From: JAUZQZ01 sp964624255 | GTDB taxonomy: Bacteria > Pseudomonadota > Zetaproteobacteria > Mariprofundales > Mariprofundaceae | Reading direction: 5' to 3' | NCBI GenBank assembly: GCA_964624255.1 | Contig: CAZUWV010000033.1 | Coordinates: 1-14,757, forward strand | DNA length: 14,757 nucleotides | In this document: positions 1-7,607 of the stretch, one piece after another | How the letters are laid out: the number at the start of each line of letters is the position of its first letter | Numbering within the stretch: position 1 is the stretch's first letter | Position numbers and translations under genes: made by a program | The notes under the pieces: model-generated | Told to the model about the DNA's origin: nothing | What the model saw: only the letters and a program-made list of their open reading frames with translations | The model's database searches: none

Positions 1-52
1 CCCGGCCCTCAGGTTCGAAGCCTGATGCTCTATCCAGCTGAGCTACGGGCGC
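1..52 (-). tRNA. tRNA-Arg with anticodon UCG, 3' end cut by window edge
   Basis: Read on the minus strand from position 52, the sequence folds as the 5' part of a tRNA. It has a 7-base acceptor strand GCGCCCG, then TA, a D stem GCTC/GAGC closing a loop with GG, A26, an anticodon stem TCAGG/CCTGA, and the 7-base loop CTTCGAA. The loop places TCG at positions 34-36, which reads Arg CGA/CGG codons. A variable loop GGGCC and the first three bases of the T stem follow before the window ends. The T loop and the 3' acceptor strand are therefore not visible. The gene starts 10 bases after the nuoN stop with no room for a terminator, so it is probably cotranscribed with the operon and released by RNase P. 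Confidence 0.9.
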
Positions 53-62
53 CTGTTTACAA

Positions 63-1517
63 TCAGATCATGCCGTTGATTGCCGCCTTGCAGATATTAA
101 TCATCGGACCAGGGAACAGACCCAACGCAACGACGGCAATGGCCGTCACCACGACTGTCGCTTGCATTAAACGGCTTTCCGCAAAATCGAATGCCACCCG
201 TTCCTCATCAAAATAGATGTATTTGACCACGCGGATATAATAAAATGCCCCCACAACGGAAAACAGCAGCGCCGTCAATGCCAGGTATAGATGCCCGGCC
301 TCTACAACGGCCATGAACACCACATATTTGGCCCAGAAACCACCTAAAAATGGAATCCCGGCGAGCGAGAACAGGAACAAGCCCATGGCCAGGGCATAGC
401 CGGGATGGACCCTCGAAAGGCCCGCGAAGTCATCGATAAGCTCGCCCTGAATGCCGTCACGGCGCATCAAAATGATAATGGCGAATGCCCCCATGTTCAT
501 GAACAGATAGACGGTCATATACACCAGTACGCCCGCATAGCCATCCGCATTGGCGGCAATCATGCCGAGCATGGCAAAACCGATATGTCCAATGGTCGAA
601 TAGGCCAGCATGCGCTTGATATTGCGCTGGGCAATGGCTGCCAGATTGCCTACGGCCATGGTCAGCACCGCCAACCATGTCAGGATGATGGTGTAATCCG
701 CTTGCAATGCAGGCAATACGTCCGCCAATACGCGAATAAAAACCACCAGCCCGGCCACTTTCGGACCAATGGACATAAATGCGGTGATGGGTGTAGGCGC
801 CCCTTCGTAGGCATCCGGCGTCCACATGTGGAAGGGCGCAATCGAAACCTTGAAACACATGCCCGCAAGCAGGAAAACCAGCCCCAGCATCAGCGCCAAA
901 TGCGCATCCGGGCCCGCATAAATAATACCGACACCCGCCTTGACAAAATCGAACGTACCCGTCACGCCATAAATAAAACTGATACCGTACAACAGGAAAC
1001 CAGAGGCCAGCGAACCCAGAATGAAGTATTTCAGCGCCGCCTCGGAAGAACGCAACACGTCGCGCTGGTATCCCACCAACACATAGGTGGACAAGGCCAT
1101 CAGCTCCAACCCCAGGTACAGGGTGACAAAGTTCGGTGCAGAAGCCATGAGCATCATGCCCAGGGTGCCAAACAGCATCAGGGAATAATACTCACCCGTA
1201 TTGGGCTCATCCTTCATATAATCCAGACTCAACACGACACCGAAAAACGTCCCGGCGTAAATCAACAGCTTGGCATAGCTGGCAAAAGGATCGAGGATAA
1301 AGAAGCCATAAAAAGCGTAATGTGTACCGGGGCTGGCCAACCTGAGGGTCAATATCGCTGCCGTCACACAGGTCAGCATGGCCACGTAGCCGCTCCATTT
1401 CTTTTGTCCTTTCGGTAAAAATAGATCCCACAGTAAAATAGCCATGGCCATTACGGCCACGAATATCTCGGGGACGAGCGGCGCAATATTGGGAAGCGGA
1501 AAGTTTATCTGTGTCAT
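63..1517 (-). CDS. nuoN: NADH-quinone oxidoreductase subunit N (membrane antiporter-like subunit)
   Basis: NuoN is one of three Mrp antiporter-like proton-pumping subunits in the membrane arm of complex I. The 484-residue length is essentially that of E. coli NuoN (485). It is hydrophobic throughout, with about 14 expected membrane helices. Key channel residues are visible: E139 in LGLELMALSTYVL (family TM5 glutamate), K223 in FKVSIAPFHMWTPDAYEGAP (TM7 lysine and the following conserved loop) and K253 in GPKVAG (TM8 lysine). A GTG one codon upstream (1520) is an alternative start. Both lie a workable distance from a GAGG ribosome binding site, and I prefer the ATG. It is the last protein gene of the operon, 10 bases after nuoM and 10 bases before the tRNA. 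Confidence 0.96.
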   Translation of the reverse strand: MTQINFPLPNIAPLVPEIFVAVMAMAILLWDLFLPKGQKKWSGYVAMLTCVTAAILTLRLASPGTHYAFYGFFILDPFASYAKLLIYAGTFFGVVLSLDYMKDEPNTGEYYSLMLFGTLGMMLMASAPNFVTLYLGLELMALSTYVLVGYQRDVLRSSEAALKYFILGSLASGFLLYGISFIYGVTGTFDFVKAGVGIIYAGPDAHLALMLGLVFLLAGMCFKVSIAPFHMWTPDAYEGAPTPITAFMSIGPKVAGLVVFIRVLADVLPALQADYTIILTWLAVLTMAVGNLAAIAQRNIKRMLAYSTIGHIGFAMLGMIAANADGYAGVLVYMTVYLFMNMGAFAIIILMRRDGIQGELIDDFAGLSRVHPGYALAMGLFLFSLAGIPFLGGFWAKYVVFMAVVEAGHLYLALTALLFSVVGAFYYIRVVKYIYFDEERVAFDFAESRLMQATVVVTAIAVVALGLFPGPMINICKAAINGMI

Positions 1518-1527
1518 CACATCAGCC

Positions 1528-3099
1528 TCAGGGATTCACAATTTGCTGCATCATCTGAATCTGAGCCAACGCATGTGCGGCGGGCAATTTACTCGTCGTT
1601 GCCTGCGCAATCAGATGAGAGACCGAGGAATGCAGCACGTCGAGCACCGGAACCGGATACAGTCCAAGCCATACCACCAGAACGATCAAGGGTGCGAAGA
1701 AGGCAAACTCCCGTACCGTCATATCTTTCATGACCTTCACCTCGTCCTTGACCAGCTTGCCCATGATGACGCGCTTGTACATCCACAGGGTATAGCAGGC
1801 GGAAAGTACCACGCTACTCGCCGCCAGTACCGCCACCCATTTGGTGGAAATGACAAAACTGTACAAATGATCTGCAGAAAAGGTGCCGATCAACACCATA
1901 ATCTCGGCGATAAATGCGGAGGTCCCCGGTAACGCCACATTGGCCATACAGAACAACAGGGTCACAGCCGCGAACACAGGCATGACATTGGCCACGCCGC
2001 CATAGGCCGCGATCTCACGCGTGTGCATACGATCATAGAGCACACCCACGCAGAGGAATAAAGCGGAAGCGATAAAACCGTGGCTGATCATACCAAAGAT
2101 CGCACCCTCCATCGCTTCTTGCGTGAACATGAAGGTACCTAGGGTAACAAACCCCATATGCGCAATGGATGAATAAGCGATTAAGCGTTTCATATCCTGT
2201 TGCATCATGGCCACCAGCGAGATGTAGATGATGGCAATCAGGCTCAACACCACCATGAGCGGCACAAAATATTGCGATGCGTCAGGGCAAATCGGCAGTG
2301 AAAAGCGCAGGAATCCGTATGCGCCCATCTTCAGCAGGATACCGGCCAGGATCACCGAACCCGCCGTTGGTGCCTCGGTATGCGCATCAGGAAGCCATGT
2401 ATGTATTGGCCACATCGGTACCTTGACGGCAAAAGCCACGAAGAACCCGATCCATATCCAGAATTGCCACTGGAAGTCGAATGGATAAGCCATCAACGCC
2501 TGAATATCGAAGGTATGCCCGGCTTTGAAATACATGGCCAGCAGCGCAATCAACATCAGTACGGAACCAGCCAGCGTATACAAGAAAAACTTGACCGTGG
2601 CATACACGCGGTTGTTGCCGCCCCACACGCCGATAATTAAAAACATCGGGATCAGCATGGCTTCCCAAAAGAAATAAAAGAGCATGCCGTCCAGTGCAGA
2701 AAATACGCCAATCAGCGTCGTCTCCATCACCAGAAAAGCAATCATATATTCCTTAACGCGTGTCTTGATGCATTCCCATGCGGATACAATGCACACCACT
2801 GTCAGTAAGCTGGTCAGTAGAATGAACGGCATGGATATACCATCCACACCCAAGTGATAATTGATATGAAATGCGGAAATCCACGGGTGGAATTCCTCGA
2901 ATTGCATATGTGCCGTCGAATTATCAAAATATATCCACAGCGGCAGCGTAAGCAGGAACGTCGCCACGGATACCACCAGCGCCGCCCAGCGCGCCGCAGC
3001 TTCTCCACGCACGAATAGCCAAATAAAGATAGCCCCCGCCACCGGCAGGAAGATGCTCCATGTCAGAATAGGGAAAGACATCACGTTGTTAAGCTCCAT
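1528..3099 (-). CDS. nuoM: NADH-quinone oxidoreductase subunit M (membrane antiporter-like subunit)
   Basis: NuoM is the middle antiporter-like proton-pumping subunit of the complex I membrane arm, between NuoL and NuoN. Its 523 residues compare with 509 in E. coli. Expected charged residues are present: E146 in FFWEAMLIPM (TM5), K226 in AVKVPMWPIHTWLPDAHTEA (TM7, with the family loop after it) and K257 in LLKMGAYG (TM8). QDMKRLIAYSSIAHMG (about 301-316) is the conserved second-half motif. The ATG at 3099 is preferred because AAGGAG lies three bases upstream. An internal Met at residue 7 (MSFPIL) is a possible shorter start but has no comparable site. The gene starts 16 bases after the nuoL stop. 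Confidence 0.97.
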   Translation of the reverse strand: MELNNVMSFPILTWSIFLPVAGAIFIWLFVRGEAAARWAALVVSVATFLLTLPLWIYFDNSTAHMQFEEFHPWISAFHINYHLGVDGISMPFILLTSLLTVVCIVSAWECIKTRVKEYMIAFLVMETTLIGVFSALDGMLFYFFWEAMLIPMFLIIGVWGGNNRVYATVKFFLYTLAGSVLMLIALLAMYFKAGHTFDIQALMAYPFDFQWQFWIWIGFFVAFAVKVPMWPIHTWLPDAHTEAPTAGSVILAGILLKMGAYGFLRFSLPICPDASQYFVPLMVVLSLIAIIYISLVAMMQQDMKRLIAYSSIAHMGFVTLGTFMFTQEAMEGAIFGMISHGFIASALFLCVGVLYDRMHTREIAAYGGVANVMPVFAAVTLLFCMANVALPGTSAFIAEIMVLIGTFSADHLYSFVISTKWVAVLAASSVVLSACYTLWMYKRVIMGKLVKDEVKVMKDMTVREFAFFAPLIVLVVWLGLYPVPVLDVLHSSVSHLIAQATTSKLPAAHALAQIQMMQQIVNP

Positions 3100-3115
3100 G
3101 CGCTCCTTTCCCCCC

Positions 3116-5104
3116 CTATCCCTTCACGATCAGGTAAGTCAGCAGTACAAACACACCGATCACCATGGCAAAGGCGTAGTGGTAAACCATGCCGCTCTGC
3201 ACTGCCCGCATCCGCCTCACGCCCGCAAGTACGCCCCCAACGATGCCACCGTGGATCAGGCCGCGGTCAATCATTGCCAGGTCGGCCCTCTTCCAAAGAA
3301 ACGTCCCAAAATTTCGTGCGGGCATAACGAGTATCTTCCAGTTCATTTCATCAAACCACCACTTGTTCAACAAAAAGCGGTGAAGGCCGGGGAATTTTGC
3401 CGCCAGACGTGCCGGATATACGGTTTCACGAAAATACATCAACCAGGCCACCGCAATCCCCGCCAGTGCCAGCACAAGAGCGCCGTATTCCAGCCAAAAG
3501 TGACTGCCGGCGGAATGCTCCACCTCTTCCAGACGTAATAGTGGATTGTGTGCATCCATCACGAAAATACTGTTCCCGAAGAAATTTTTGGCTGTTTCCA
3601 CATTGGAAATATGCAGGATATCCGCCCCCCACCAGCCAGCCAGTGCCGCGCCAACAGCCAGGATTATCAGCGGTACAGTAATTACCTTGGGCGATTCATG
3701 CAGGTGTGCTCTGGTTCCCTCCGGTACCCGATCCGAATTGTGGAAGGTAAGAAAAAACATGCGGAAGGTATAAAAGGCGGTCATGAATACGCTGGTCAAT
3801 ACCGACCAGTAGGCAAGCTCGCTAACCCATCCCATACCGCGCACGGCGGTCGCTTCAATAATCAAATCCTTGGACCAGTACCCGGCAAAGGGAGGAATAC
3901 CGGACAATGCCAATGCGCCGATCAGCATCGTGATATAAGTGACGGGCATGTATTTGCGCAGTTGCCCCATGCGGCGGATATCCTGATCGGCCATCACAGC
4001 ATGGATGACGGAACCCGCCCCCAAGAACAATAACGACTTGAAATAAGCGTGCGTCATTAAATGGAAGATACCCACCGAATAAGCCGATACACCGCAGGCG
4101 ACAAACATATAGCCAAGTTGCGAACAGGTGGAATAGGCGATCACCCGCTTGATGTCATTTTGCACCAGGGCAATGGTGGCGCACAGCCATGTGGTGATGG
4201 CACCAACCACGGTCACCATCGCCAGCGCCGTCGTGGAGAACTCGAACATGGGCGACAGTCTCGCCACCATGAAGACACCGGCTGTCACCATGGTGGCGGC
4301 ATGGATCAGAGCGGAGATGGGCGTCGGACCCTCCATGGAATCCGGTAGCCAGACGTGCAGCGGCACCTGAGCGCTCTTGCCCATGGCACCGATAAACAGG
4401 GCGACACAAATAAAGGTGATGGCATCCACATGCCAGCCCATAAAATGCAGCGTCGATGCCTGCGCCACAAAAGCAGGTACGGCATCAAACACGGCTTTGT
4501 ATTCAACCGTACCGAAATAATACCACACCGCCAGAATACCAATGGCAAAACCAAAATCACCCACACGATTGACAATAAAGGCTTTCATGGCGGCCACGTT
4601 GGCGCTCTCACGCTTGAACCAGAAGCCGATCAGCAGGTAGGAAAACAGCCCCACCGCCTCCCAGCCGAAGAACAGCGTGAAGAAACTGTTACCCATGACC
4701 AGCACCAGCATGGCGAATGTAAATGCGGAGATGTAGGAAAAGAACCGGGTATAGCCGGGGTCACCGTGCATGTAGCCAATGGTGTAGATATGCACGCAGG
4801 CCGATACGATGGTTACGGTCATCATCATCAGGACCGTCAGGCGGTCAATCATCATCCCCACGGGAACGACGAAATGGCCGGCAACCATCCACGTCCAGAA
4901 ATTACCGTAAAAAGATGCGCCATGCAGCACCTGTATGAACACATGTACGGACAGCAGCGCAGCACCAACCACCCCCACAATACAGACCATATGTGAAAGT
5001 TTTTCCTTCAAGGCCCAACCGAACAAACCCACCACCAGCGCCGCTGCCAACGGCAACGCGGGAATCGCCAGCAGTTCGCTTGTATTCAGCATGGTGTGTT
5101 CCAC
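3116..5104 (-). CDS. nuoL: NADH-quinone oxidoreductase subunit L (distal membrane antiporter-like subunit)
   Basis: NuoL is the distal proton-pumping subunit of complex I. In known structures its C-terminal lateral helix runs along the membrane arm and ends in a last membrane helix. At 662 residues it is longer than the E. coli protein (613). Visible landmarks are E149 in FFGWEAVGLFSYLLIGFW (TM5), K243 in MGKSAQVPLHVWLPDSMEGP, H268 in SALIHAATMVTAG and K319 in NDIKRVIAYSTCSQLGYM. The region after about residue 500 fits the lateral helix and final membrane segment. The GTG at 5104 is chosen because GGGAGG sits four bases upstream. The ATG four codons in (MLNTSE, 5092) would be 16 bases from that site. 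The gene begins 9 bases after nuoK. Confidence 0.97.
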   Translation of the reverse strand: MEHTMLNTSELLAIPALPLAAALVVGLFGWALKEKLSHMVCIVGVVGAALLSVHVFIQVLHGASFYGNFWTWMVAGHFVVPVGMMIDRLTVLMMMTVTIVSACVHIYTIGYMHGDPGYTRFFSYISAFTFAMLVLVMGNSFFTLFFGWEAVGLFSYLLIGFWFKRESANVAAMKAFIVNRVGDFGFAIGILAVWYYFGTVEYKAVFDAVPAFVAQASTLHFMGWHVDAITFICVALFIGAMGKSAQVPLHVWLPDSMEGPTPISALIHAATMVTAGVFMVARLSPMFEFSTTALAMVTVVGAITTWLCATIALVQNDIKRVIAYSTCSQLGYMFVACGVSAYSVGIFHLMTHAYFKSLLFLGAGSVIHAVMADQDIRRMGQLRKYMPVTYITMLIGALALSGIPPFAGYWSKDLIIEATAVRGMGWVSELAYWSVLTSVFMTAFYTFRMFFLTFHNSDRVPEGTRAHLHESPKVITVPLIILAVGAALAGWWGADILHISNVETAKNFFGNSIFVMDAHNPLLRLEEVEHSAGSHFWLEYGALVLALAGIAVAWLMYFRETVYPARLAAKFPGLHRFLLNKWWFDEMNWKILVMPARNFGTFLWKRADLAMIDRGLIHGGIVGGVLAGVRRMRAVQSGMVYHYAFAMVIGVFVLLTYLIVKG

Positions 5105-5108
5105 ATAT

Positions 5109-5114
5109 CCTCCC
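5109..5114 (-). promoter_or_regulatory. Ribosome binding site that decides the nuoL GTG start
   Basis: GGGAGG on the minus strand lies four bases upstream of the GTG at 5104 and just touches the nuoK stop (5114-5116). It is too far from the ATG at 5092 for that to be the main start. Confidence 0.6.
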
Positions 5115-5419
5115 TAGCCTTGCAATGTGTTGATGTCTTCAACATTGATGGAACGCCGATTCCGGTAAAAGGCAACCAGAATCGCCAGCCCCACCGCCAC
5201 TTCGCTGGCAGCGACGGTCAACACAAAAAAGATAAATATTTGCCCGCCAATATTCTGGAGAAAATAAGAAAATGCGGCGAAGTTGATGTTTACGGCCAAA
5301 AGAATGAGTTCAATGCACATCAGAATGACAATCACATTCTTTCGGTTCAAAAACAGACCCACTACGCCGATGGAAAACAGACAGGCAGCAACGGCCAGAT
5401 AATAGGATAAAGGAACCAT
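5114..5419 (-). CDS. nuoK: NADH-quinone oxidoreductase subunit K
   Basis: NuoK is a small membrane subunit with three helices, related to MrpC, in the proton-translocating E-channel region of complex I. The 101 residues match the family (100 in E. coli). E37 in MCIELILLAVN and E73 in AASEVAVGLAI correspond to the two membrane glutamates (E36 and E72 in E. coli) that are essential for coupled activity. Its ATG shares one base with the nuoJ stop (TAATG), so translation is probably coupled. It is followed after 9 bases by nuoL. Confidence 0.97.
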   Translation of the reverse strand: MVPLSYYLAVAACLFSIGVVGLFLNRKNVIVILMCIELILLAVNINFAAFSYFLQNIGGQIFIFFVLTVAASEVAVGLAILVAFYRNRRSINVEDINTLQG

Positions 5420-6003
5420 TACATCTTCACCTTACGCAGACGATCCGCGGGATCCACATGCACCTGCCGGGAAATATTCTGGTACTTGGCATCCTTGCGC
5501 GAACGCAGGGTCAGCACCACGGCACCAATCAGGGCCACCAGCAGAATAATGGCGGCCACCTCGAAGCCCAGTAAATATTTTGTGTACAACACCCTCCCGA
5601 TCTCCATGGTATTATTAACCTGTTGCGGTAGGTGGCCAGGATTTGGCGAACCCGCAGGCGAGAAGATGCCGCTAAAACCTGCCGCGACAAGCTCCATGAA
5701 CAGTGCCAGAGAAATCACACCACCAATCGGCAAATAGCGCAGGAACCCTTCGCGCAAGCTGGCAACGTTCACCTCCAGCATCATCACCACGAACATGAAC
5801 AGAACCATCACCGCGCCAACATAGATCAGGATTATGAGGATACCGATAAATTCCGCATCCAGCAGAAAGAACAGGCCTGCCGCATTGAAGAAGCAGAAAA
5901 TAAGAAACATCACGGAATGGACCGTATTGCGGGACGTCACCACACCCAGCCCGGCCATCACGGCCAGCCCGGCAAACATGTAAAAGAACCCAAGTTCCAA
6001 CAT
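5419..6003 (-). CDS. nuoJ: NADH-quinone oxidoreductase subunit J
   Basis: NuoJ is a five-helix membrane subunit next to NuoA, NuoK and NuoH. Its TM3 is the helix that changes conformation (pi-bulge) during turnover in known complex I structures. The signature LDAEFIGILIILIYVGAVMV spans about residues 48-67 and includes the conserved Tyr at 61, equivalent to E. coli Y59. Length is 194 residues (184 in E. coli), with a hydrophilic, basic C-terminal tail. The ATG at 6003 follows a GGAGGGG purine tract. The 48-base gap between nuoI and nuoJ is the widest inside the operon. I see no convincing terminator or promoter in it. Confidence 0.96.
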   Translation of the reverse strand: MLELGFFYMFAGLAVMAGLGVVTSRNTVHSVMFLIFCFFNAAGLFFLLDAEFIGILIILIYVGAVMVLFMFVVMMLEVNVASLREGFLRYLPIGGVISLALFMELVAAGFSGIFSPAGSPNPGHLPQQVNNTMEIGRVLYTKYLLGFEVAAIILLVALIGAVVLTLRSRKDAKYQNISRQVHVDPADRLRKVKM

Positions 6004-6051
6004 TTCCCCTCCGTTCCCTAGCCTGAACGACGCATCAGTACCGCCGCGCCC

Positions 6052-6540
6052 TTAACGGTAACGCGCATCAGCGGCGATATTCGCCGCGATCTCGTCTTCA
6101 TACTGATCGCCTATGGCCAGCAACATATCCTTGGTGTAGTACAACTCTGCGCGCGTCTCCGATGCAAACTCAAACACCTGTGTCTCCACAATCGCATCGA
6201 CCGGACACGCCTCCTGACAAAAACCGCAGTAGATACATTTGGTCATATCAATATCATAACGTGTGGTACGGCGGGTGCCATCGTCCCGTTCTTCTGACTC
6301 AATGGTAATCGCCAGGGCAGGACACACCACCTCGCACAGTTTGCAAGCGATACACCGTTCCTCGCCACTGGCATAACGACGCAAGGCATGCAAACCGCGA
6401 AAACGGGGGGAAAGGGGTGTGCGCTCCTCGGGGTATTCTACGGTGATCTTTTTCTTGAACAGATACTTCCCCGTAAGCATCAGCCCCCGTAACAATTCCG
6501 TGAGCAGCCATGTTTTTACCGCGCGTTTAATGATACTCAT
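6052..6540 (-). CDS. nuoI: NADH-quinone oxidoreductase subunit I (two [4Fe-4S] clusters)
   Basis: NuoI is the ferredoxin-like subunit that carries clusters N6a and N6b and links NuoG to the N2 cluster in NuoB. Its 162 residues contain two full cysteine motifs: C63-x2-C66-x2-C69-x3-C73-P and C102-x2-C105-x2-C108-x3-C112-P. An amphipathic N-terminal helix (about residues 1-25) is the expected membrane-surface anchor. The start at 6540 (MSIIKRAVK) gives an ATGA overlap of 4 bases with the nuoH stop. The frame stays open upstream to 6651, but that extension lies within nuoH and has no family resemblance, so I reject it. Confidence 0.97.
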   Translation of the reverse strand: MSIIKRAVKTWLLTELLRGLMLTGKYLFKKKITVEYPEERTPLSPRFRGLHALRRYASGEERCIACKLCEVVCPALAITIESEERDDGTRRTTRYDIDMTKCIYCGFCQEACPVDAIVETQVFEFASETRAELYYTKDMLLAIGDQYEDEIAANIAADARYR

Positions 6541-7607
6541 AACATCGACCCCGGTCGCCAGAAACCGATAATATCGGATAACACCGGCGTATAAATCGAA
6601 ATACCAATCACCGCGATCCACGCCAGCGTGACGGGAAGGAACACCTTCCACCCCAGACGCATCAGCTGATCGTAACGGTATCTCGGGAACGTCGCCCGAA
6701 ACCAGATAAACATAAAGATAAGGAATGCTGTTTTACCCAGCAACCACACTATTCCGGGAATAATATCCAGGAACGGTAACGGGGCATGCCATCCCCCCAG
6801 AAACATGATGGATGTCATCATGCTGATCAGAATCATGGCACCATATTCCGCCAGCGAAAACGTGGCGAACCACATACCGGAATATTCGACAAAGAAACCG
6901 GCCACGATCTCGGATTCACCTTCTGTCAGATCAAATGGTGAACGATTCGTCTCCGCTACGCCTGAAATAAAATAGACCAGGAACAGGGGAAACAGGGGGA
7001 TAAAGTACCAGTGCCAGAAACCACCGGATTGAGCATTCACAATATCTGCCAGATTCATGCTGCCCGACAACATCAGGACACACACAATGGCGAAACCCAT
7101 GGAAACCTCATACGACACCATCTGACAAGTGGCACGAATGGCCCCCAAAAACGCATACTTGGAATTGGATGCCCAACCCGCCATCAATATACCGTAAATT
7201 CCAAGGCTGGAAATCGCCATCACATACAGCACGCCGATATTCAGGTTGGAAATCGCCATTACATGCGCGACCTTCCATAATCCACCCAGTGTCGTCTCAC
7301 CAAAGGGGATCACGGCGAATGCGAGAAGGACCGGTAATAACGCCATCACAGGCGCAGCTACAAACAAAAATTTGTTGGCTGTGGTCGGAATAATGGTTTC
7401 CTTCAGGAACAGCTTCAGACCATCGGCAATCGGTTGCAGCAACCCCGCCCAACCGACCCGGTTACAGCCCTTTCGTATCTGCATCCAGCCGATGATACGG
7501 CGCTCGGCATAGGTGATATAAGCAACGGAAAGTGCTATCGGGACCGCAATAGCCAGCACCTCCAGCGCCCAGATACCCGCGGTTATACCCATGTCCAGCC
7601 AGCTCAT
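6537..7607 (-). CDS. nuoH: NADH-quinone oxidoreductase subunit H (quinone-site membrane subunit)
   Basis: NuoH (ND1 family) is the membrane subunit that forms the quinone chamber with NuoB and NuoD and links it to the proton path. Its 356 residues include the loop AERRIIGWMQIRKGCNRVG (34-52) followed by WAGLLQPIADGLKL, and the acidic motif AETNRSPFDLTEGESEIV (218-235) with E219, D226, E229, E231 and E233. About eight membrane helices are expected. One oddity is that the usual GPNRVG turn reads GCNRVG, with Cys at residue 48 instead of Pro (codon TGT). The ATG at 7607 overlaps the nuoG stop in an ATGA, and the 3' end overlaps nuoI in the same way. Confidence 0.97.
   Translation of the reverse strand: MSWLDMGITAGIWALEVLAIAVPIALSVAYITYAERRIIGWMQIRKGCNRVGWAGLLQPIADGLKLFLKETIIPTTANKFLFVAAPVMALLPVLLAFAVIPFGETTLGGLWKVAHVMAISNLNIGVLYVMAISSLGIYGILMAGWASNSKYAFLGAIRATCQMVSYEVSMGFAIVCVLMLSGSMNLADIVNAQSGGFWHWYFIPLFPLFLVYFISGVAETNRSPFDLTEGESEIVAGFFVEYSGMWFATFSLAEYGAMILISMMTSIMFLGGWHAPLPFLDIIPGIVWLLGKTAFLIFMFIWFRATFPRYRYDQLMRLGWKVFLPVTLAWIAVIGISIYTPVLSDIIGFWRPGSML

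Noticed and set aside
405..1418. A 337-codon open frame on the plus strand opposite nuoN.
   Set aside because: It is a mirror of the nuoN codons. The product is rich in His, Gln, Arg and Gly with no recognisable domain, and nuoN is unambiguous on the other strand.
4355..4996. A 213-codon plus-strand open frame opposite nuoL.
   Set aside because: It has the same His/Gln/Gly-rich antisense composition and lies wholly inside the well-supported nuoL.
6004..6051. An internal promoter or terminator in the nuoI-nuoJ gap.
   Set aside because: No hexamer pair, stem-loop or U-tract is convincing in these 48 bases. Only the nuoJ ribosome binding site is clear.
6541..6651. A 37-codon N-terminal extension of nuoI.
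   Set aside because: It overlaps nuoH, has no family similarity, and the internal ATG at 6540 makes the typical ATGA junction.
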